Positions 17,365 to 27,755 are shown, numbered from the stretch's first letter. The stretch is DNA of 64,000 nucleotides from Mesoterricola sediminis (GCF_030295425.1 NZ_AP027081.1:4075001-4139000), one strand, 5' to 3'. Translations and numbers: made by a program. The notes: generated from the letters alone by a model not told the origin.

Positions 17365-19070
17365 GGATGAAGGGGGCCGATATCCTCTGCGCATGCCTCG
17401 CCCGGGAAGGGGTCGATCTCGTCTTCGGCTACCCCGGCGGCGCCATCCTCCCCACCTATGACGCCCTCGAAGCCAGCGGCATCCGCCACATCCTGGCCCG
17501 CCACGAGCAGGGCGCGGCCCACATGGCCGACGGCTACAGCCGCGCCTCGGGGCGCACCGGCGTCGTCATCGCCACCTCGGGCCCCGGCGCCACCAACCTC
17601 GTCACGGGGCTGGCCACGGCCATGATGGACTCGGTGCCCCTGGTGGCGATCACGGGCCAGGTCGCCTCGCCCCTGCTGGGCTCCGACGCCTTCCAGGAGG
17701 TGGACGTCACCGGCGTCACCCTGCCCATCACCAAGCACAACTTCCTCGTCCGGGAGCCGGAGGGCATCGCCCCCGCCCTCCGCGAGGCCTTCGCCCTGGC
17801 CAACGCGGGCCGTCCCGGCCCCGTCCTCGTCGACATCACGAAGGACGCCCAGACCCGGGAGGCGGTGTTCGACTGGGAGGGGGCGGAGCCCCGCCGGCAC
17901 ACCCGGCACCTGCCGCCGCCCGTGCCCGAGGCCGACCTGGCCCGGGCCCTGGCCCTCATCTCCGCGAGCCGGCGCCCGCTCATCCTGGCCGGCCACGGGG
18001 TCACCCTCTCCGGCGCCCACCGGGCCCTCCTGGCCTTCGCCGAGAAGGCCGGGGCCCCGGTGGCGGCGACCCTGCTGGGCCTGGACGCCTTCCCTCCCGG
18101 GCACCCGCTCTACGTGGGTTTCATGGGCATGCACGGGTCCCCCTGGACGAACCAGGCCATCCAGGAGGCCGACCTCCTCCTCGCCTTCGGCATGCGCTTC
18201 GACGACCGCGTCACCGGCGACCTCAAGGCCTTCGCTCCCTATGCCCGCAAGATCCACGTGGAGGTGGACCCCACCGAGGTCGGGAAGAACGTGGCGGTGG
18301 ACGTGGCCCTCCTGGGCGACCTGCGGGAGGTCCTGGAGCGGCTCGCGCCCGCGGTCCCGGCCCTGGATTCCGGGGCGTGGCTGGACCGCATCGCCGAACT
18401 CAGGGCCGCCCACGACGCCCCGGCCTGGCCCCCGGATCCCCAGGGCGAGGGGCTCAGCCCCACCGCCGTGCTGCGCGAGCTGAGCGCCCAGGCCCCCGGC
18501 GCGATCTGGGTCACCGACGTCGGCCAGCACCAGATGTGGGAGGCCCAGGTGGTCCCCCACGGCCGGCCCCGCACCCTGCTGACCTCCGGCGGGCTCGGCA
18601 CCATGGGATTCGCCCTGCCCGCCGCCATCGGCGCGAAGCTGGCGTGCCCCGAGGCCGAGGTCTGGGTGGTGGCCGGGGACGGCGGCACCCAGATGAACGT
18701 CCAGGAGCTCATGACGCTCACCCAGGAGGGCCTCGAGCTGAACGTGGCGGTCCTCAACAACAGCTACCTGGGCATGGTCCGCCAGTTCCAGACCCACTTC
18801 TACGGCGACCGCCGCGCCTCCGTGGACCTCCTGGCCCCGGACTTCGGCCTCCTGGCCCGCGCCTACGGCCTCAAGGCCGCCTCGGCCCGCACCCTCGACG
18901 AGGCCCGGGAGGCCATCCGGGAGGCCCGCGCCGGCGGCGGGGCCACCCTCATCGAATTCGTCATCAGTCCCGAAGCCGGCGTCTACCCGATGGTCCCCCC
19001 CGGCGCCGGCATCTCGGCGACCATCCACACCCCCCCGCCCACGGAGGCCCCATGCAGCGGATCCTTGTAG
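17361..19070 (+). CDS. ilvB: Acetolactate synthase large subunit
   Basis: This 569-residue thiamine-diphosphate enzyme makes acetolactate or acetohydroxybutyrate from pyruvate. The N-terminal PYR domain has GYPGGAILP and the catalytic Glu in [16 protein letters not shown] (near 48). The FAD-binding middle domain follows. The C-terminal PP domain has the ThDP motif [11 protein letters not shown] ... LNN (about 435-470). Its start overlaps the leuA stop by 4 bp and its last 19 bp overlap ilvN, indicating translational coupling. An alternative start Met is two codons in. Confidence 0.96.
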   Translation: MRMKGADILCACLAREGVDLVFGYPGGAILPTYDALEASGIRHILARHEQGAAHMADGYSRASGRTGVVIATSGPGATNLVTGLATAMMDSVPLVAITGQVASPLLGSDAFQEVDVTGVTLPITKHNFLVREPEGIAPALREAFALANAGRPGPVLVDITKDAQTREAVFDWEGAEPRRHTRHLPPPVPEADLARALALISASRRPLILAGHGVTLSGAHRALLAFAEKAGAPVAATLLGLDAFPPGHPLYVGFMGMHGSPWTNQAIQEADLLLAFGMRFDDRVTGDLKAFAPYARKIHVEVDPTEVGKNVAVDVALLGDLREVLERLAPAVPALDSGAWLDRIAELRAAHDAPAWPPDPQGEGLSPTAVLRELSAQAPGAIWVTDVGQHQMWEAQVVPHGRPRTLLTSGGLGTMGFALPAAIGAKLACPEAEVWVVAGDGGTQMNVQELMTLTQEGLELNVAVLNNSYLGMVRQFQTHFYGDRRASVDLLAPDFGLLARAYGLKAASARTLDEAREAIREARAGGGATLIEFVISPEAGVYPMVPPGAGISATIHTPPPTEAPCSGSL

Positions 19071-19564
19071 CCCTCACCGACAACGAGCCCGGCGTCCTGG
19101 ACCGCGTGGCCTCCATCTTCCGCCGCCGCGGCTTCAACATCCACAGCCTCACGGTGAGCCCCACCCTGGATCCCGACGTGAGCCGGATCACCCTCGTCAC
19201 GGACCTGGACGACCGCGCGGCGCGCGCCGCCAAGTCGTTCCTGGAGCGCCTCGTGAACGTCCACAGCGTCGAGGACTTCACCGACGCGGGCCCCCTCCTC
19301 CGCGACACGGCCCTCATCCGCGTCGCGGCAGGCCCCGCCGACCGGCCCGGGCTCTTCCAGCTCGCGGCCATCTTCCGGGCCGAGATCCTGGAGGTGGGCC
19401 CCGAGTCGGCGGTGCTGGCCTGCTGCGACGCCCCGGAGCGCATCCGGGCCTTCGTGGAGAGCCTGCGCCCCTACGGCCTGCTCGAATTCGGCCGGACCGG
19501 CGTCATCGCCGTCCGCTCCAGCGGGGACCCCGCTTCCGCCCTCCATCCCGCCGCCTCGTTCTGA
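19052..19564 (+). CDS. ilvN: Acetolactate synthase regulatory subunit
   Basis: This 170-residue small subunit begins with an ACT domain ([23 protein letters not shown], with GFNIHSLTV), the valine-binding element that gives feedback control of IlvB. The second half (about 80-160) is the IlvN C-terminal domain that activates the catalytic subunit. It overlaps the end of ilvB by 19 bp, and ilvC follows after 11 bp. Size and order match the usual ilvBNC cluster. Confidence 0.94.
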   Translation: MQRILVALTDNEPGVLDRVASIFRRRGFNIHSLTVSPTLDPDVSRITLVTDLDDRAARAAKSFLERLVNVHSVEDFTDAGPLLRDTALIRVAAGPADRPGLFQLAAIFRAEILEVGPESAVLACCDAPERIRAFVESLRPYGLLEFGRTGVIAVRSSGDPASALHPAASF

Positions 19565-19575
19565 AAGGAGAACCC

Positions 19576-20601
19576 ATGGCAAAGCTCCACTACGAATCCG
19601 ACGCCGACCTGTCCCTCATCCGCGGCGAGCGCATCGCCATCCTGGGCTACGGCTCCCAGGGGCACGCCCACGCGCAGAACCTCCGGGACAGCGGCGCCGA
19701 CGTGCGCGTGGGCCTGCCCGAGGGCTCCCGCTCCCGGGCCCGGGCCGAGGCCGACGGCTTCCAGGTCATGGCGCCGGCCGAGGCCTGCGCCTGGGCCCGG
19801 GCCATCATGGTCCTCACCCCCGACACGGGCCAGGCGAAGCTCTACGACGAGGCCATCGCCCCGGGCCTCGCGCCCGGCAAGACCCTGATGTTCGCCCACG
19901 GCTTCAACGTCCGCTACGGGCTCATCAAGGCCCCCGAGGGCGTGGACGTGAGCATGGTCGCCCCCAAGGGCCCCGGCCACCGCGTGCGGGAGGTCTTCGC
20001 GGCGGGGGGCGGCGTCCCGGCCCTCTTCGCGGTCCACCAGGACGCCTCGGGCCGCGCCCGGGCCTTCGCCCTGGCCTACGCCAAGGGCCTGGGCGCCACC
20101 CGCGCCGGCGTGCTCGAGACCACCTTCACGGAGGAGACGGAGACCGACCTGTTCGGCGAGAAGGCCGTGCTTTGCGGCGGGGTCTCGGCCCTCGTCCAGG
20201 CCGGGTTCCAGACCCTCGTCGAGGCCGGCTACCAGCCGGAGATCGCCTACTTCGAGTGCTTCCATGAACTCAAGCTGATCGTCGACCTGATGTACCGCGG
20301 CGGCCTCACCTACATGCGGCATTCCATCAGCGACACCGCCGAGTACGGCGACTACACCGGCGGCCCCCAGGTCATCAACGCCGCCTCCCGGGAGGCCATG
20401 AAGCGCATCCTGCGCGAGATCCAGGACGGCACGTACGCGGCGGCCTGGATCCAGGAGAACCGGGAGGGCCGGACCTGGTTCGAAGCCCAGCGTGCAGAAG
20501 GTCGGGCGTCCGCCATCGAGCAGGTGGGCCGCGAGCTCCGGCGCGCCATGCCCTTCCTCGAGCCCGTGGACCTGCTCGCCCCGGATCCGGCGAAGGTATA
20601 A
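19576..20601 (+). CDS. ilvC: Ketol-acid reductoisomerase
   Basis: This 341-residue class I (short) enzyme isomerises and reduces acetolactate with NADPH and Mg2+. The Rossmann loop [17 protein letters not shown] is at about residues 25-41, and the knotted C-terminal domain carries metal ligands in [14 protein letters not shown] and [11 protein letters not shown]. The Shine-Dalgarno AAAGGAGA (19563-19570) lies 5 nt before the ATG. Its stop TAA lies inside TATAAT (20596-20601), a possible -10 for the following lysR gene. Operon position: fourth. Confidence 0.96.
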   Translation: MAKLHYESDADLSLIRGERIAILGYGSQGHAHAQNLRDSGADVRVGLPEGSRSRARAEADGFQVMAPAEACAWARAIMVLTPDTGQAKLYDEAIAPGLAPGKTLMFAHGFNVRYGLIKAPEGVDVSMVAPKGPGHRVREVFAAGGGVPALFAVHQDASGRARAFALAYAKGLGATRAGVLETTFTEETETDLFGEKAVLCGGVSALVQAGFQTLVEAGYQPEIAYFECFHELKLIVDLMYRGGLTYMRHSISDTAEYGDYTGGPQVINAASREAMKRILREIQDGTYAAAWIQENREGRTWFEAQRAEGRASAIEQVGRELRRAMPFLEPVDLLAPDPAKV

Positions 20602-20628
20602 TCGATAAATACTGGAGGCGGCGACCGG

Positions 20629-21519
20629 ATGGATTTCCCAGAACTGGAAGTGCTGATCAGCCTCGCCCAGGAGGGGAGCTTTTCCCGGGCCGCGGAGCGT
20701 CTCAACCGGTCCCAGCCGGCGGTGAGCCAGGCCATCAAAAGGCTGGAGGACGAGGTGGGCCTGCCCCTCCTCAACCGCTCCAGCCGCAAGGTGACCCTCA
20801 CCGCCGCCGGCGCCGCCCTCCTGGACCACGCCACCCGCATGGTCCAGCTGCGCCAGGACGCGCTCCACACCCTGGAGAACCTGCGCCACTTCAAGCGCGG
20901 CGTGATCCGCATCGCCGCCAGCGAGAGCGTCTGCCACTACGTGCTGCCCCCGCTCCTGCGGGCCTTCCGCCACGCGTACCAGGCCATCAAGCTCGAGGTC
21001 GTCCAGAGCACCTCGTCCTCCATCCCCGTGCTCCTCGTGGACCAGGACTTCGATTTCGGGTTCCTCTCCTACGCGCCGCCCCACAAGGACCTGGAATCCC
21101 GGGTCCTCTTCCGGGACGAGCTGGCCCTGGCCCTCTTCCCGGGCCACCCCCTGGCCGCCCGGGCCGCCGTCGACCTGGAGGATCTGGGGAAGGAGAGCTT
21201 CATCGCCCACCTGGCCCAGACCCCGGCCCGCATGCACCTGGTCGATCTCTTCGCCCGGGAGCGGGTGCCGCTCCGCATCGTCATGGAGCTCTCGAGCCTG
21301 GAGACCATCAAGGACTTCGTGAAGGCCGGGGAGGGCATCGCCCTGATCCCCCGCATGAGCATGCGCGCCGAGCTGGAGGCCGGGACCCTCGTGTCCCCCA
21401 AGGTCCGCGGCCTCGCCATCGGCCGCGACGTCCGCCTCGTCCATCGCGCGGCCCGGAACCATTCCCTGGCCGGCAAGGCCTTCCTGGAGATCATCGACCG
21501 GGCCTATCCGCCGGCGTGA
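20629..21519 (+). CDS. LysR-family transcriptional regulator
   Basis: This 296-residue LysR-type regulator has an N-terminal winged helix-turn-helix at about residues 4-62 (LISLAQEGSFSRAAERLNRSQPAVSQAIKRLE, written in part). A type 2 periplasmic-binding-like effector domain follows at about 90-290. It lies 27 bp after ilvC in the same direction, with a TATAAT box overlapping the ilvC stop codon, and is convergent with leuD. Position suggests an IlvY-like role in branched-chain regulation, but nothing in the sequence fixes the effector. Confidence 0.9.
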   Translation: MDFPELEVLISLAQEGSFSRAAERLNRSQPAVSQAIKRLEDEVGLPLLNRSSRKVTLTAAGAALLDHATRMVQLRQDALHTLENLRHFKRGVIRIAASESVCHYVLPPLLRAFRHAYQAIKLEVVQSTSSSIPVLLVDQDFDFGFLSYAPPHKDLESRVLFRDELALALFPGHPLAARAAVDLEDLGKESFIAHLAQTPARMHLVDLFARERVPLRIVMELSSLETIKDFVKAGEGIALIPRMSMRAELEAGTLVSPKVRGLAIGRDVRLVHRAARNHSLAGKAFLEIIDRAYPPA

Positions 21520-21541
21520 CCGGGCAGGTCCGCCGGCCCCC

Positions 21542-22129
21542 TCAGACCATCCACCCCGCCGCGGCGCGGGCGGCCTCGTAGGCCTCGATCGCGGGCAGGC
21601 GCCGGAGGGTGCCTGCGATCTCGTCCAGGCCCTCCAGGAGGGCCGCCCGGCCCCAGGCTTCGCAGGTGAAGGGCCAGGCGCCTCCCCCGGCCCGGATCTC
21701 CAGGTTCGCCAGGTCCACGGTCACCGGGCCTCCGGCGGCCTGGATGGCGGCGATCGTCTCCGGCGGCGCCACGGCCGGCAGCAGGCCGTTCTTGAAGCTG
21801 TTGGTGCGGAAGATGTCGGCGAAGCCGGGCGCGATCACGACGCGGAACCCGTAGTCCAGGAGGGCCCAGGGGGCGTGCTCCCGGCTGGATCCGCACCCGA
21901 AGTTGGGCCCGGCCAGGAGGACCGTGGCGCCGCGGGCCTCGGGGCGGTTCAGGACGAAGGCGGGGTTCTCCACCCCCTCCTCCAGGTAGCGTTCGTCGTG
22001 GAAGAGGTGGCGGCCCAGGCCGCTCCGGAAGATCGTCGTGAGGAACTGCTTGGGGATGATGAAGTCGGTGTCGATGTTCCCGCGCACGAGGGCGGCCGCG
22101 GTGCCGTTGTGGACGGTGAAGGGTTCCAT
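21542..22129 (-). CDS. leuD: 3-isopropylmalate dehydratase small subunit
   Basis: This 195-residue swivel-domain subunit of isopropylmalate isomerase contains IDTDFIIPKQFL near residues 19-30 and FGCGSSREHAPWAL near 96-109, both diagnostic of LeuD. With LeuC it converts 2- to 3-isopropylmalate. It is the last gene of the leuB-leuC-leuD operon, 7 bp after leuC, and is convergent with lysR. Confidence 0.95.
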   Translation of the reverse strand: MEPFTVHNGTAAALVRGNIDTDFIIPKQFLTTIFRSGLGRHLFHDERYLEEGVENPAFVLNRPEARGATVLLAGPNFGCGSSREHAPWALLDYGFRVVIAPGFADIFRTNSFKNGLLPAVAPPETIAAIQAAGGPVTVDLANLEIRAGGGAWPFTCEAWGRAALLEGLDEIAGTLRRLPAIEAYEAARAAAGWMV

Positions 22130-22136
22130 GGCGGCC

Positions 22137-23543
22137 TCAGAGGTAGTCGCGCACGTCGGCGAGGCGCCCCGCGACGGCGGCGGCGGCGGCCATGCCCGGC
22201 GAGACGAGGTGGGTGCGGCCGCCCCTGCCCTGGCGGCCTTCGAAGTTGCGGTTGCTGGTGCTGGCGCAGCGCTGGCCCGGGCGCAGCCGGTCCTCGTTCA
22301 TGGCCAGGCACATGGAGCAGCCCGGCTCGCGCCATTCGCAGCCGGCCTCCAGGAAGACGCGGTCGAGGCCCTCGGCCTCGGCCTGGGCCTTGACGAGGCC
22401 GCTGCCGGGCACGACGAGGACCCGCACGCCGGGGGCCGCCTTCCGGCCCCGGAGGACGGCCGCGGCCTCCCGCAGGTCGGCGAGGCGCCCGTTGGTGCAG
22501 GAACCGATGAAGACGACGTCCACCGCCAGGTCCGCCAGGGGCTGGCCGGGGCGGATCCCCATGTAGGCGAGGGCCCGGGCCACGGCCTCGGCCCTGGCCG
22601 CGTCCGGCTGGGCGGCGGGGTCGGGGGCCTGCCCGGTGATGGCGGCCACGTCCTCCGGGTTGGTCCCCCAGGTGACCTGGGGGGCCAGGTCCGAGACGTC
22701 GAGCAGGTGCTCCCGGTCGAAGGCCGCGCCCGCGTCGGACCGCAGCGCCCGCCAGCGGGTCACCGCGTCGTCCCAGCGGGGCCCCCGGGGCGCCATGGGC
22801 CGGCCCTCGAGCCACGCGAACGTGGTTTCGTCCGGGGCCACGAGACCCGTCCGGGCGCCGGCCTCGATGGCCATGTTGCAGAGGGTCATGCGCGCCTCCA
22901 TGCCCATGGCGCGCACCGCCTCGCCCGTGAATTCCAGCGCGTGGCCGGTGCCCCCGGCCATGCCGATGTCCCCGATCAGGCGGAGGGCGACATCCTTGGC
23001 GCCCACGCCCGGGGGGAGGACGCCCCGCACGTCCACGCGGAAGGTGCGCGCCCGGCGCTGGGCGAGGGTCTGGGTGGCGAGGACGTGCTCGACCTCGCTG
23101 GTGCCGATGCCGAAGGCCAGGGCACCGAAGGCCCCGTGGGTGCTGGTGTGGCTGTCGCCGCACACCACGGTGGTGCCGGGGAGGGTGAAGCCCTGCTCGG
23201 GCCCCACGATGTGGACGATGCCCTGGCGCGGGTCCCGCAGGGGGATGTAGGGCACGCCGAACCGGGCGACGTTGGCCTCGAGCGTCTCCACCTGCAGGCG
23301 GCTGGTGGCATCCCCGATGCCGGCGGCGCCCAGGGCGCGGTCGCGGGTGGGGACGTTGTGGTCGGCCACGGCCAGGGCCGCCTGGGGCCGCCGAACGGGC
23401 CTTCCGGCCCGGTCGAGGCCCTCGAAGGCCTGGGGGCTGGTGACCTCGTGCACCAGGTGCCGGTCGATGTAGAGGAGCGCGTTGCCGTCGCCCAGGTCCT
23501 CGACGACGTGGCTGTCCCAGAGCTTGGCGTAGAGGGTCTTCAT
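22137..23543 (-). CDS. leuC: 3-isopropylmalate dehydratase large subunit
   Basis: This 468-residue aconitase-family subunit contains [12 protein letters not shown] (about 131-142), and the [4Fe-4S] cysteines lie in [10 protein letters not shown] (about 345) and CSMCLAMN (about 405). The N-terminal [14 protein letters not shown] is typical of LeuC. The ATG overlaps the leuB stop (ATGA, 4 bp), so the two are translationally coupled. The motif order and length match heterodimeric bacterial LeuC. Confidence 0.95.
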   Translation of the reverse strand: MKTLYAKLWDSHVVEDLGDGNALLYIDRHLVHEVTSPQAFEGLDRAGRPVRRPQAALAVADHNVPTRDRALGAAGIGDATSRLQVETLEANVARFGVPYIPLRDPRQGIVHIVGPEQGFTLPGTTVVCGDSHTSTHGAFGALAFGIGTSEVEHVLATQTLAQRRARTFRVDVRGVLPPGVGAKDVALRLIGDIGMAGGTGHALEFTGEAVRAMGMEARMTLCNMAIEAGARTGLVAPDETTFAWLEGRPMAPRGPRWDDAVTRWRALRSDAGAAFDREHLLDVSDLAPQVTWGTNPEDVAAITGQAPDPAAQPDAARAEAVARALAYMGIRPGQPLADLAVDVVFIGSCTNGRLADLREAAAVLRGRKAAPGVRVLVVPGSGLVKAQAEAEGLDRVFLEAGCEWREPGCSMCLAMNEDRLRPGQRCASTSNRNFEGRQGRGGRTHLVSPGMAAAAAVAGRLADVRDYL

Positions 23544-24619
23544 GCGGGGATCCCCTGGAGCCGGGGCACGAGGGCCGCGCGGACGGCCTCGCCCGCCTCG
23601 GCGGTGCCGAGGGTGGCGCGGGGCACGGCCAGGTCGCGGGTGCCCCGGCCGCTGGCGAGGACGTCGTAGACCGCCGCCTCCAGGGCCGCGGCCTCCGCCG
23701 CCAGGCCCAGGGCGTGCCGGAGCAGCATCGCCGCGCTCAGGATGGCGCCGAAGGGGTTGGCCACGTCCTGCCCCGCGAGGTCGGGGGCGGAGCCGTGCAC
23801 CGGCTCGAAGAGGGCCACCGCGCCCCCGAGGCTGGCGCTGGGGAGCATGCCGAGGCCGCCGGTGAGCACGGAGGCCTCGTCGCTGAGGATGTCCCCGAAC
23901 ATGTTGTCGGTGAGGATCACGTCGAAGGAGGCGGGGCGGGTGACGATGGCCATGGCGCAGGCGTCCACGTAGAGGTGGTCCAGGGCCACGTCCGGATAGT
24001 CCGCGGCCACCTCCTTCACCACCGTCCGCCACAGCTGGCTCGATTCGAGCACGTTGGCCTTGTCGACGCTGGTCACGCGGCGCCGGCGGCCCCGGGCCGC
24101 CTCGAAGGCGGCGCGGGCGATGCGCTCGACCTCGAACCGGGCGTAGGCCAGGGTGTTCACGCCACGCTCGGCCGTGAGGCTCCGGGGCTCGGCGAAGTAG
24201 AGCCCGCCGGCCAGTTCCCGGACGATCATCATGTCGGTGCCGCGGACGATCTCCTCCCGCAGGGGCGAGGCGCCGGCGAGCATCGGGTGCACGAAGGCGG
24301 GGCGCAGGTTCGCGTAGACGCCGAGGCCCGCCCGCAGGCGGAGCAGGCCCGTCTCGGGCTTCAGGGGGTTGGGGTTGGCGTCGAACCGGGGGTGCCCGAC
24401 CGCGCCCAGGAGCACCGCGTCGGAGGCGAGGCAGGCCTCCAGCGTCGAGGCCGGGAGGGGATCCCCGCAGGCGTCCAGCGCCGCGCCGCCGACGGGCAGG
24501 GCCTGGCAGACGAAGGTGTGGCCGCCCAGGTCCGCGATGCGGTCCAGGCACCCGAGGGCCTCGCGGACCACTTCGGGGCCGATGCCGTCTCCTGGAAGCA
24601 CTGCGATCCGGGCCTTCAT
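23540..24619 (-). CDS. leuB: 3-isopropylmalate dehydrogenase
   Basis: This 359-residue NAD-dependent beta-decarboxylating dehydrogenase has the substrate-binding stretch [14 protein letters not shown] (about 92-105). YFAEPR and a [14 protein letters not shown] block follow at about 186-199, and the metal/NAD region has [11 protein letters not shown] and [12 protein letters not shown]. The start at [16 protein letters not shown] (24619) is supported by AGGAGG 8 nt upstream. It is the first gene of a leuB-leuC-leuD unit; ilvD lies 109 bp further upstream on the same strand. Confidence 0.96.
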   Translation of the reverse strand: MKARIAVLPGDGIGPEVVREALGCLDRIADLGGHTFVCQALPVGGAALDACGDPLPASTLEACLASDAVLLGAVGHPRFDANPNPLKPETGLLRLRAGLGVYANLRPAFVHPMLAGASPLREEIVRGTDMMIVRELAGGLYFAEPRSLTAERGVNTLAYARFEVERIARAAFEAARGRRRRVTSVDKANVLESSQLWRTVVKEVAADYPDVALDHLYVDACAMAIVTRPASFDVILTDNMFGDILSDEASVLTGGLGMLPSASLGGAVALFEPVHGSAPDLAGQDVANPFGAILSAAMLLRHALGLAAEAAALEAAVYDVLASGRGTRDLAVPRATLGTAEAGEAVRAALVPRLQGIPA

Positions 24620-24728
24620 GGGGGACTCCTCCTCGCCGCGCTGGGCGCGCGGAGGTCCATTAGGCACGGCCGCGGCCGGGAGCGTCCACGACTATCCACA
24701 AACCTACCGGTCCGATAACCGGGGGCAA

Positions 24729-26408
24729 TCACCGGCGTTCGGGATCCAGGACGGCGCCCCGGTCGGCGCTCGTCACCATCCGGAGGTAGCGACCGAGCCA
24801 GCCGTTCCGCCGCGGCGGCGCCGGGGGCGTCCAGGCCGCTTCGCGCGCCGCCCATTCGCCGTCGGGGATCAGCAGGTCCAGGCGGCGCGCCGGGATGTCG
24901 ATGCGCACGGGGTCGCCGTCCCGCACCAGGCCGATGGGTCCGCCCTGGGCGGCCTCCGGGCTCACGTGGCCGATGCAGAGGCCGGCGGTGCCCCCCGAGA
25001 AGCGCCCGTCGGTGACGAGGGCCACGGCGCGGCCCAGGCCCTGGCCCTTGATCATGGAGGTGGGCGAGAGCATCTCGGGCATACCCGGTCCGCCCCGGGG
25101 CCCTTCGTAGCGGATGAACACCACGTCCCCCGGCCGCACCTCCCGGCGGCCCAGGGCGGCCAGGGCGGCGTCCTGGCCCTCGAAGACCCGGGCGTACCCC
25201 TCGAACACGTGGCAGCCGGGGTCCACGCCGGCGCTCTTGACCACGGCGCCGCCGGGGGCCAGGTTCCCGAAGAGCACGGCGAGGCCCCCGTCCGGGGAGA
25301 AGGCGTCCTCCAGCCGCCGGATGACGGTCCCGTCCGGGTCCGGGGCGGCGGCGGCGAGGTCCCCGAGGGTGCCCCCGGCCGCCGTCGGGCACGCGAGGTC
25401 CAGCAGACCCTCCCGGCGGGAGAGCTCCTTCAGGATGGCGGGGACGCCGCCGGCGGCGTCCACGTCCTGGATGTGGACGTCGCTGACGGAAGGCGAGACC
25501 TTGCAGATGCAGGGGGTCCGGGCGGAGATGGCGTTGATGCGCGCCAGGGGGTAGTCGAGGCCGGCCTCGAAGGCCACGGCGAGGGTGTGGAGGATGGTGT
25601 TGGTGGAGCCCCCCATGGCCATGTCGAGGGCGAAGGCGTTGTCCAGGGAGGCCTGCGTCACCAGCTGCCGGGGGGTGGGGCCCGTGGCCAGGAGGTCGAG
25701 GATCCGCCGGCCCGCGGCGCGCGCCAGGTCCAGCCGCCGGGGATCGGTGGCGGGGATGGTGCCGTTGCCGGGAAGGGCCATGCCCACCGCCTCCAGGAGG
25801 CAGTTCATGGAGTTGGCCGTGAACATGCCGGAGCAGGAGCCGCAGGTGGGGCAGGCCGAGGCCTCCAGGCGGCGGAGCTCCTCCTCCGTCATGAGGCCGC
25901 TCTGCACGGCGCCCACCCCCTCGAAGACGGTGATGAGGTCCGCGGGGCCGCCGTCGGGCCGGGTGCCCTTGAGCATGGGCCCGCCGGTGACGAAGAGCGT
26001 GGGGAGGTCGAGGCGCACGGCGGCCATGAGCATGCCGGGGGTGATCTTGTCGCAGTTGGAGACGCACACGAGCGCGTCGAGGCAGTGGGCCTGGGCCATG
26101 GTCTCCACGGCGTCCGCGATGAGTTCCCGGCTGGGCAGGGAGAAGCGCATCCCGTCGTGGCCCATGGCGATGCCGTCGTCCACGGCGATGGTGTTGAATT
26201 CGAAGGGCACGCCTCCCGCCTCCCGCACCGCCTCCTTCACGAGGGCCGCGAAGCCGTGGAGGTGGGCGTGGCCGGGCACCAGGTCCGTGTACGAATTGGC
26301 GATGCCGATGAACGGCTTGGCCAGGTCCGCTTCGGCCACGCCGGCGGCCCGCAGCAGGCTCCGGTGGCCCGCCCTCTCCAAACCCTGTTTCACCGCATCC
26401 GAGCGCAT
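24729..26408 (-). CDS. ilvD: Dihydroxy-acid dehydratase
   Basis: This 559-residue Fe-S dehydratase of isoleucine/valine synthesis has a first cluster Cys in [12 protein letters not shown] (about 118), a second in [18 protein letters not shown] (about 186-203), and the C-terminal FSGGTAG and [10 protein letters not shown] motifs. Length fits IlvD. GGGAGG lies 7-8 nt before the ATG. It precedes leuB on the same strand by 109 bp. That gap holds only a short CCGGT/ACCGG inverted repeat, so the genes may be one transcript. It completes the ilvBN-C-D series. Confidence 0.96.
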   Translation of the reverse strand: MRSDAVKQGLERAGHRSLLRAAGVAEADLAKPFIGIANSYTDLVPGHAHLHGFAALVKEAVREAGGVPFEFNTIAVDDGIAMGHDGMRFSLPSRELIADAVETMAQAHCLDALVCVSNCDKITPGMLMAAVRLDLPTLFVTGGPMLKGTRPDGGPADLITVFEGVGAVQSGLMTEEELRRLEASACPTCGSCSGMFTANSMNCLLEAVGMALPGNGTIPATDPRRLDLARAAGRRILDLLATGPTPRQLVTQASLDNAFALDMAMGGSTNTILHTLAVAFEAGLDYPLARINAISARTPCICKVSPSVSDVHIQDVDAAGGVPAILKELSRREGLLDLACPTAAGGTLGDLAAAAPDPDGTVIRRLEDAFSPDGGLAVLFGNLAPGGAVVKSAGVDPGCHVFEGYARVFEGQDAALAALGRREVRPGDVVFIRYEGPRGGPGMPEMLSPTSMIKGQGLGRAVALVTDGRFSGGTAGLCIGHVSPEAAQGGPIGLVRDGDPVRIDIPARRLDLLIPDGEWAAREAAWTPPAPPRRNGWLGRYLRMVTSADRGAVLDPERR

Positions 26409-26492
26409 GGACCGGCCTCCCTGGCCGAACCCTATCAGCTTGGGGCGGTCCTACGGCCCGCCGGTTTCAATTCGAATAGGCCCATAACGAAT

Positions 26493-27536
26493 TCAGGCCT
26501 GGCCCTGGTCGCGTCTGCTCGCACGAATGACAGTCTGGAAGACGTCGGTGGCGGTCTCGGGATCCAGGCCGGCGGCGGTGGCCCAGGCCCGGCGCTCCGC
26601 CATCACGGCGGCCTCGCGGACGGGGTCCAGCACGGGCGCGCCCAGGGCGGCCTTGGCCCGGCCGGCGCGGCGGCTCAGCTCGGCGCGCCGGGCGAGGAGG
26701 GCCACCAGGTCCCGGTCCACGGCGTCGATGCCCTCCCGGATCTCCTGCAGGGCCGGCGAACGCTGGCCCAGGTCCGGCAGGGCCAGGGCGGCGGGCACGG
26801 GCCCGCCCTGTCCCGCGGCCTCCAGGCCCGCGTGGATGGCGCCGAGGGCCTCCAGGAGCCGCGTGCGGGCCTCGGCGGCGAAGGGGTTGAGGTTCTGGAT
26901 CGCCGCGAAGAGGTGGCTCGCGTCCTCGCGCACCGTCTCCAGCGTGCGCTGAACGGCGTGGAAGGAGGGCGGCGCGAAGGGCAGGTCGGCGCCGGCGCCG
27001 GCGTCCAGCAGGCCCTTGGCGAGGAAGAAGGTCAGGGCGTGGGTGGTCGCCATCACCCGGTCGTGGTCCTCGGGGGTCTGGACGAGCACCTCGCAGCCCA
27101 GGGCGCCGAAGAGGGCCGAGACGCGCTCCGCCGCGCCGGGGCAGGCGGGATCGGGGCAGACCACGGTGCGGATGGGGCGCTCGGCGCGCACGAGGCTCAT
27201 GGGCCCGAAGAGGGGATGGGCGCCGGCCCGGGGGAGGTCGCCGAGGCGTTCGGCCATCCACCGCGCGGGGAGCACCTTCACGCTGGCCACGTCGAACACC
27301 ACCTGGCCGGGCTCCAGGAGGGGCGCCACCGTGTCCAGGACGCCCGGCAGGGCCAGCACCGGCACCGCCAGCGCCACCAGGTCGGCCTCGGCCACCAGGC
27401 CGCGCAGGTCCGAGGCCTGGACCAGGGCGGGGATGTCGGCGCGGGGATCCAGGGCGCGGTAGGGGACGCCGGCCTCCTCCATCAGGCCGCCCAGGGCCCG
27501 CCCGAACTGTCCGAAGCCCAGGATCCCGACCCGCAC
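26493..27536 (-). CDS. tyrA: Prephenate dehydrogenase fused to C-terminal chorismate mutase
   Basis: This is a 347-residue bifunctional-looking tyrosine enzyme. Residues about 1-255 are a TyrA dehydrogenase, with dinucleotide loop VGILGFGQFGRAL, FDVASVKVLPARWM, AGAHPLFGPMS and the substrate-region HDRVMATTHALTFFLAKGL. Residues about 258-345 are an AroQ-type chorismate mutase, with LQEIREGIDAVDRDLVALLARRAEL (in part), the Lys of GRAKAAL, and DPVREAAV. The dehydrogenase-mutase order is the reverse of enterobacterial TyrA. GTG at 27536 was chosen because GGGGAGG lies 5 nt upstream and homology starts there. It is divergent from asnB. Confidence 0.88.
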   Translation of the reverse strand: MRVGILGFGQFGRALGGLMEEAGVPYRALDPRADIPALVQASDLRGLVAEADLVALAVPVLALPGVLDTVAPLLEPGQVVFDVASVKVLPARWMAERLGDLPRAGAHPLFGPMSLVRAERPIRTVVCPDPACPGAAERVSALFGALGCEVLVQTPEDHDRVMATTHALTFFLAKGLLDAGAGADLPFAPPSFHAVQRTLETVREDASHLFAAIQNLNPFAAEARTRLLEALGAIHAGLEAAGQGGPVPAALALPDLGQRSPALQEIREGIDAVDRDLVALLARRAELSRRAGRAKAALGAPVLDPVREAAVMAERRAWATAAGLDPETATDVFQTVIRASRRDQGQA

Positions 27537-27598
27537 GCAGCCCTCCCCGCGTAACAGGCTCGCACGGGTCGGCGCTCCGCCACAACCGGGGGGGCGCC

Positions 27599-27627
27599 TT
27601 GACGGAAGGGGGACCGGGAACGATACT
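27599..27627 (+). promoter_or_regulatory. Sigma-70-type promoter upstream of asnB leader
   Basis: TTGACG (27599-27604) and GATACT (27622-27627) are separated by exactly 17 bp, five of six and four of six matches to the consensus boxes. Transcription would start near 27634. It is the only good promoter pair seen on this strand between the divergent tyrA gene and asnB. Confidence 0.6.
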
Positions 27628-27633
27628 CCCCGG

Positions 27634-27693
27634 ATGACCTTCGTCCTCGCCAACGTCGCCAGCAATCATCCTCCCCCGGGGTGGAGCAGGTGA
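27634..27693 (+). CDS. Candidate 19-residue leader peptide upstream of asnB
   Basis: This ATG-initiated ORF contains two Asn codons (AAC, AAT), ends in TGA and is followed 20 bp later by an intrinsic terminator. The predicted transcription start coincides with its ATG, so it would be read as a leaderless message. Two Asn in 19 codons in front of asparagine synthetase suggests control by asparaginyl-tRNA supply, but the bias is modest and the peptide also has one Trp and three prolines. Confidence 0.4.
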   Translation: MTFVLANVASNHPPPGWSR

Positions 27694-27713
27694 TCCGCGG
27701 GATCCCGACCTTC

Positions 27714-27744
27714 GCCCCACGTCCCGACGTGGGGCTTTTTTTTT
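27714..27744 (+). terminator. Strong intrinsic terminator directly before asnB (attenuator)
   Basis: A perfect 10-bp inverted repeat (27714-27723 with 27726-27735), giving an effective 9-bp stem with a CCCG loop, is followed by nine T (27736-27744). It sits 2 nt before the asnB Shine-Dalgarno AGGAG (27746-27750). Genes upstream lie on the opposite strand, so on the + strand only a transcript heading for asnB can meet it. Confidence 0.85.
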
Positions 27745-27755
27745 CAGGAGCGCCC

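Noticed and set aside
23540-24667. Longer leuB start at 24667
   Set aside because: The extra 16 residues are not LeuB-like; AGGAGG supports the ATG at 24619.
27714-27744. Ordinary terminator of an upstream gene
   Set aside because: The T run is on the + strand and all upstream genes within 6 kb are on the minus strand, so it cannot serve them.
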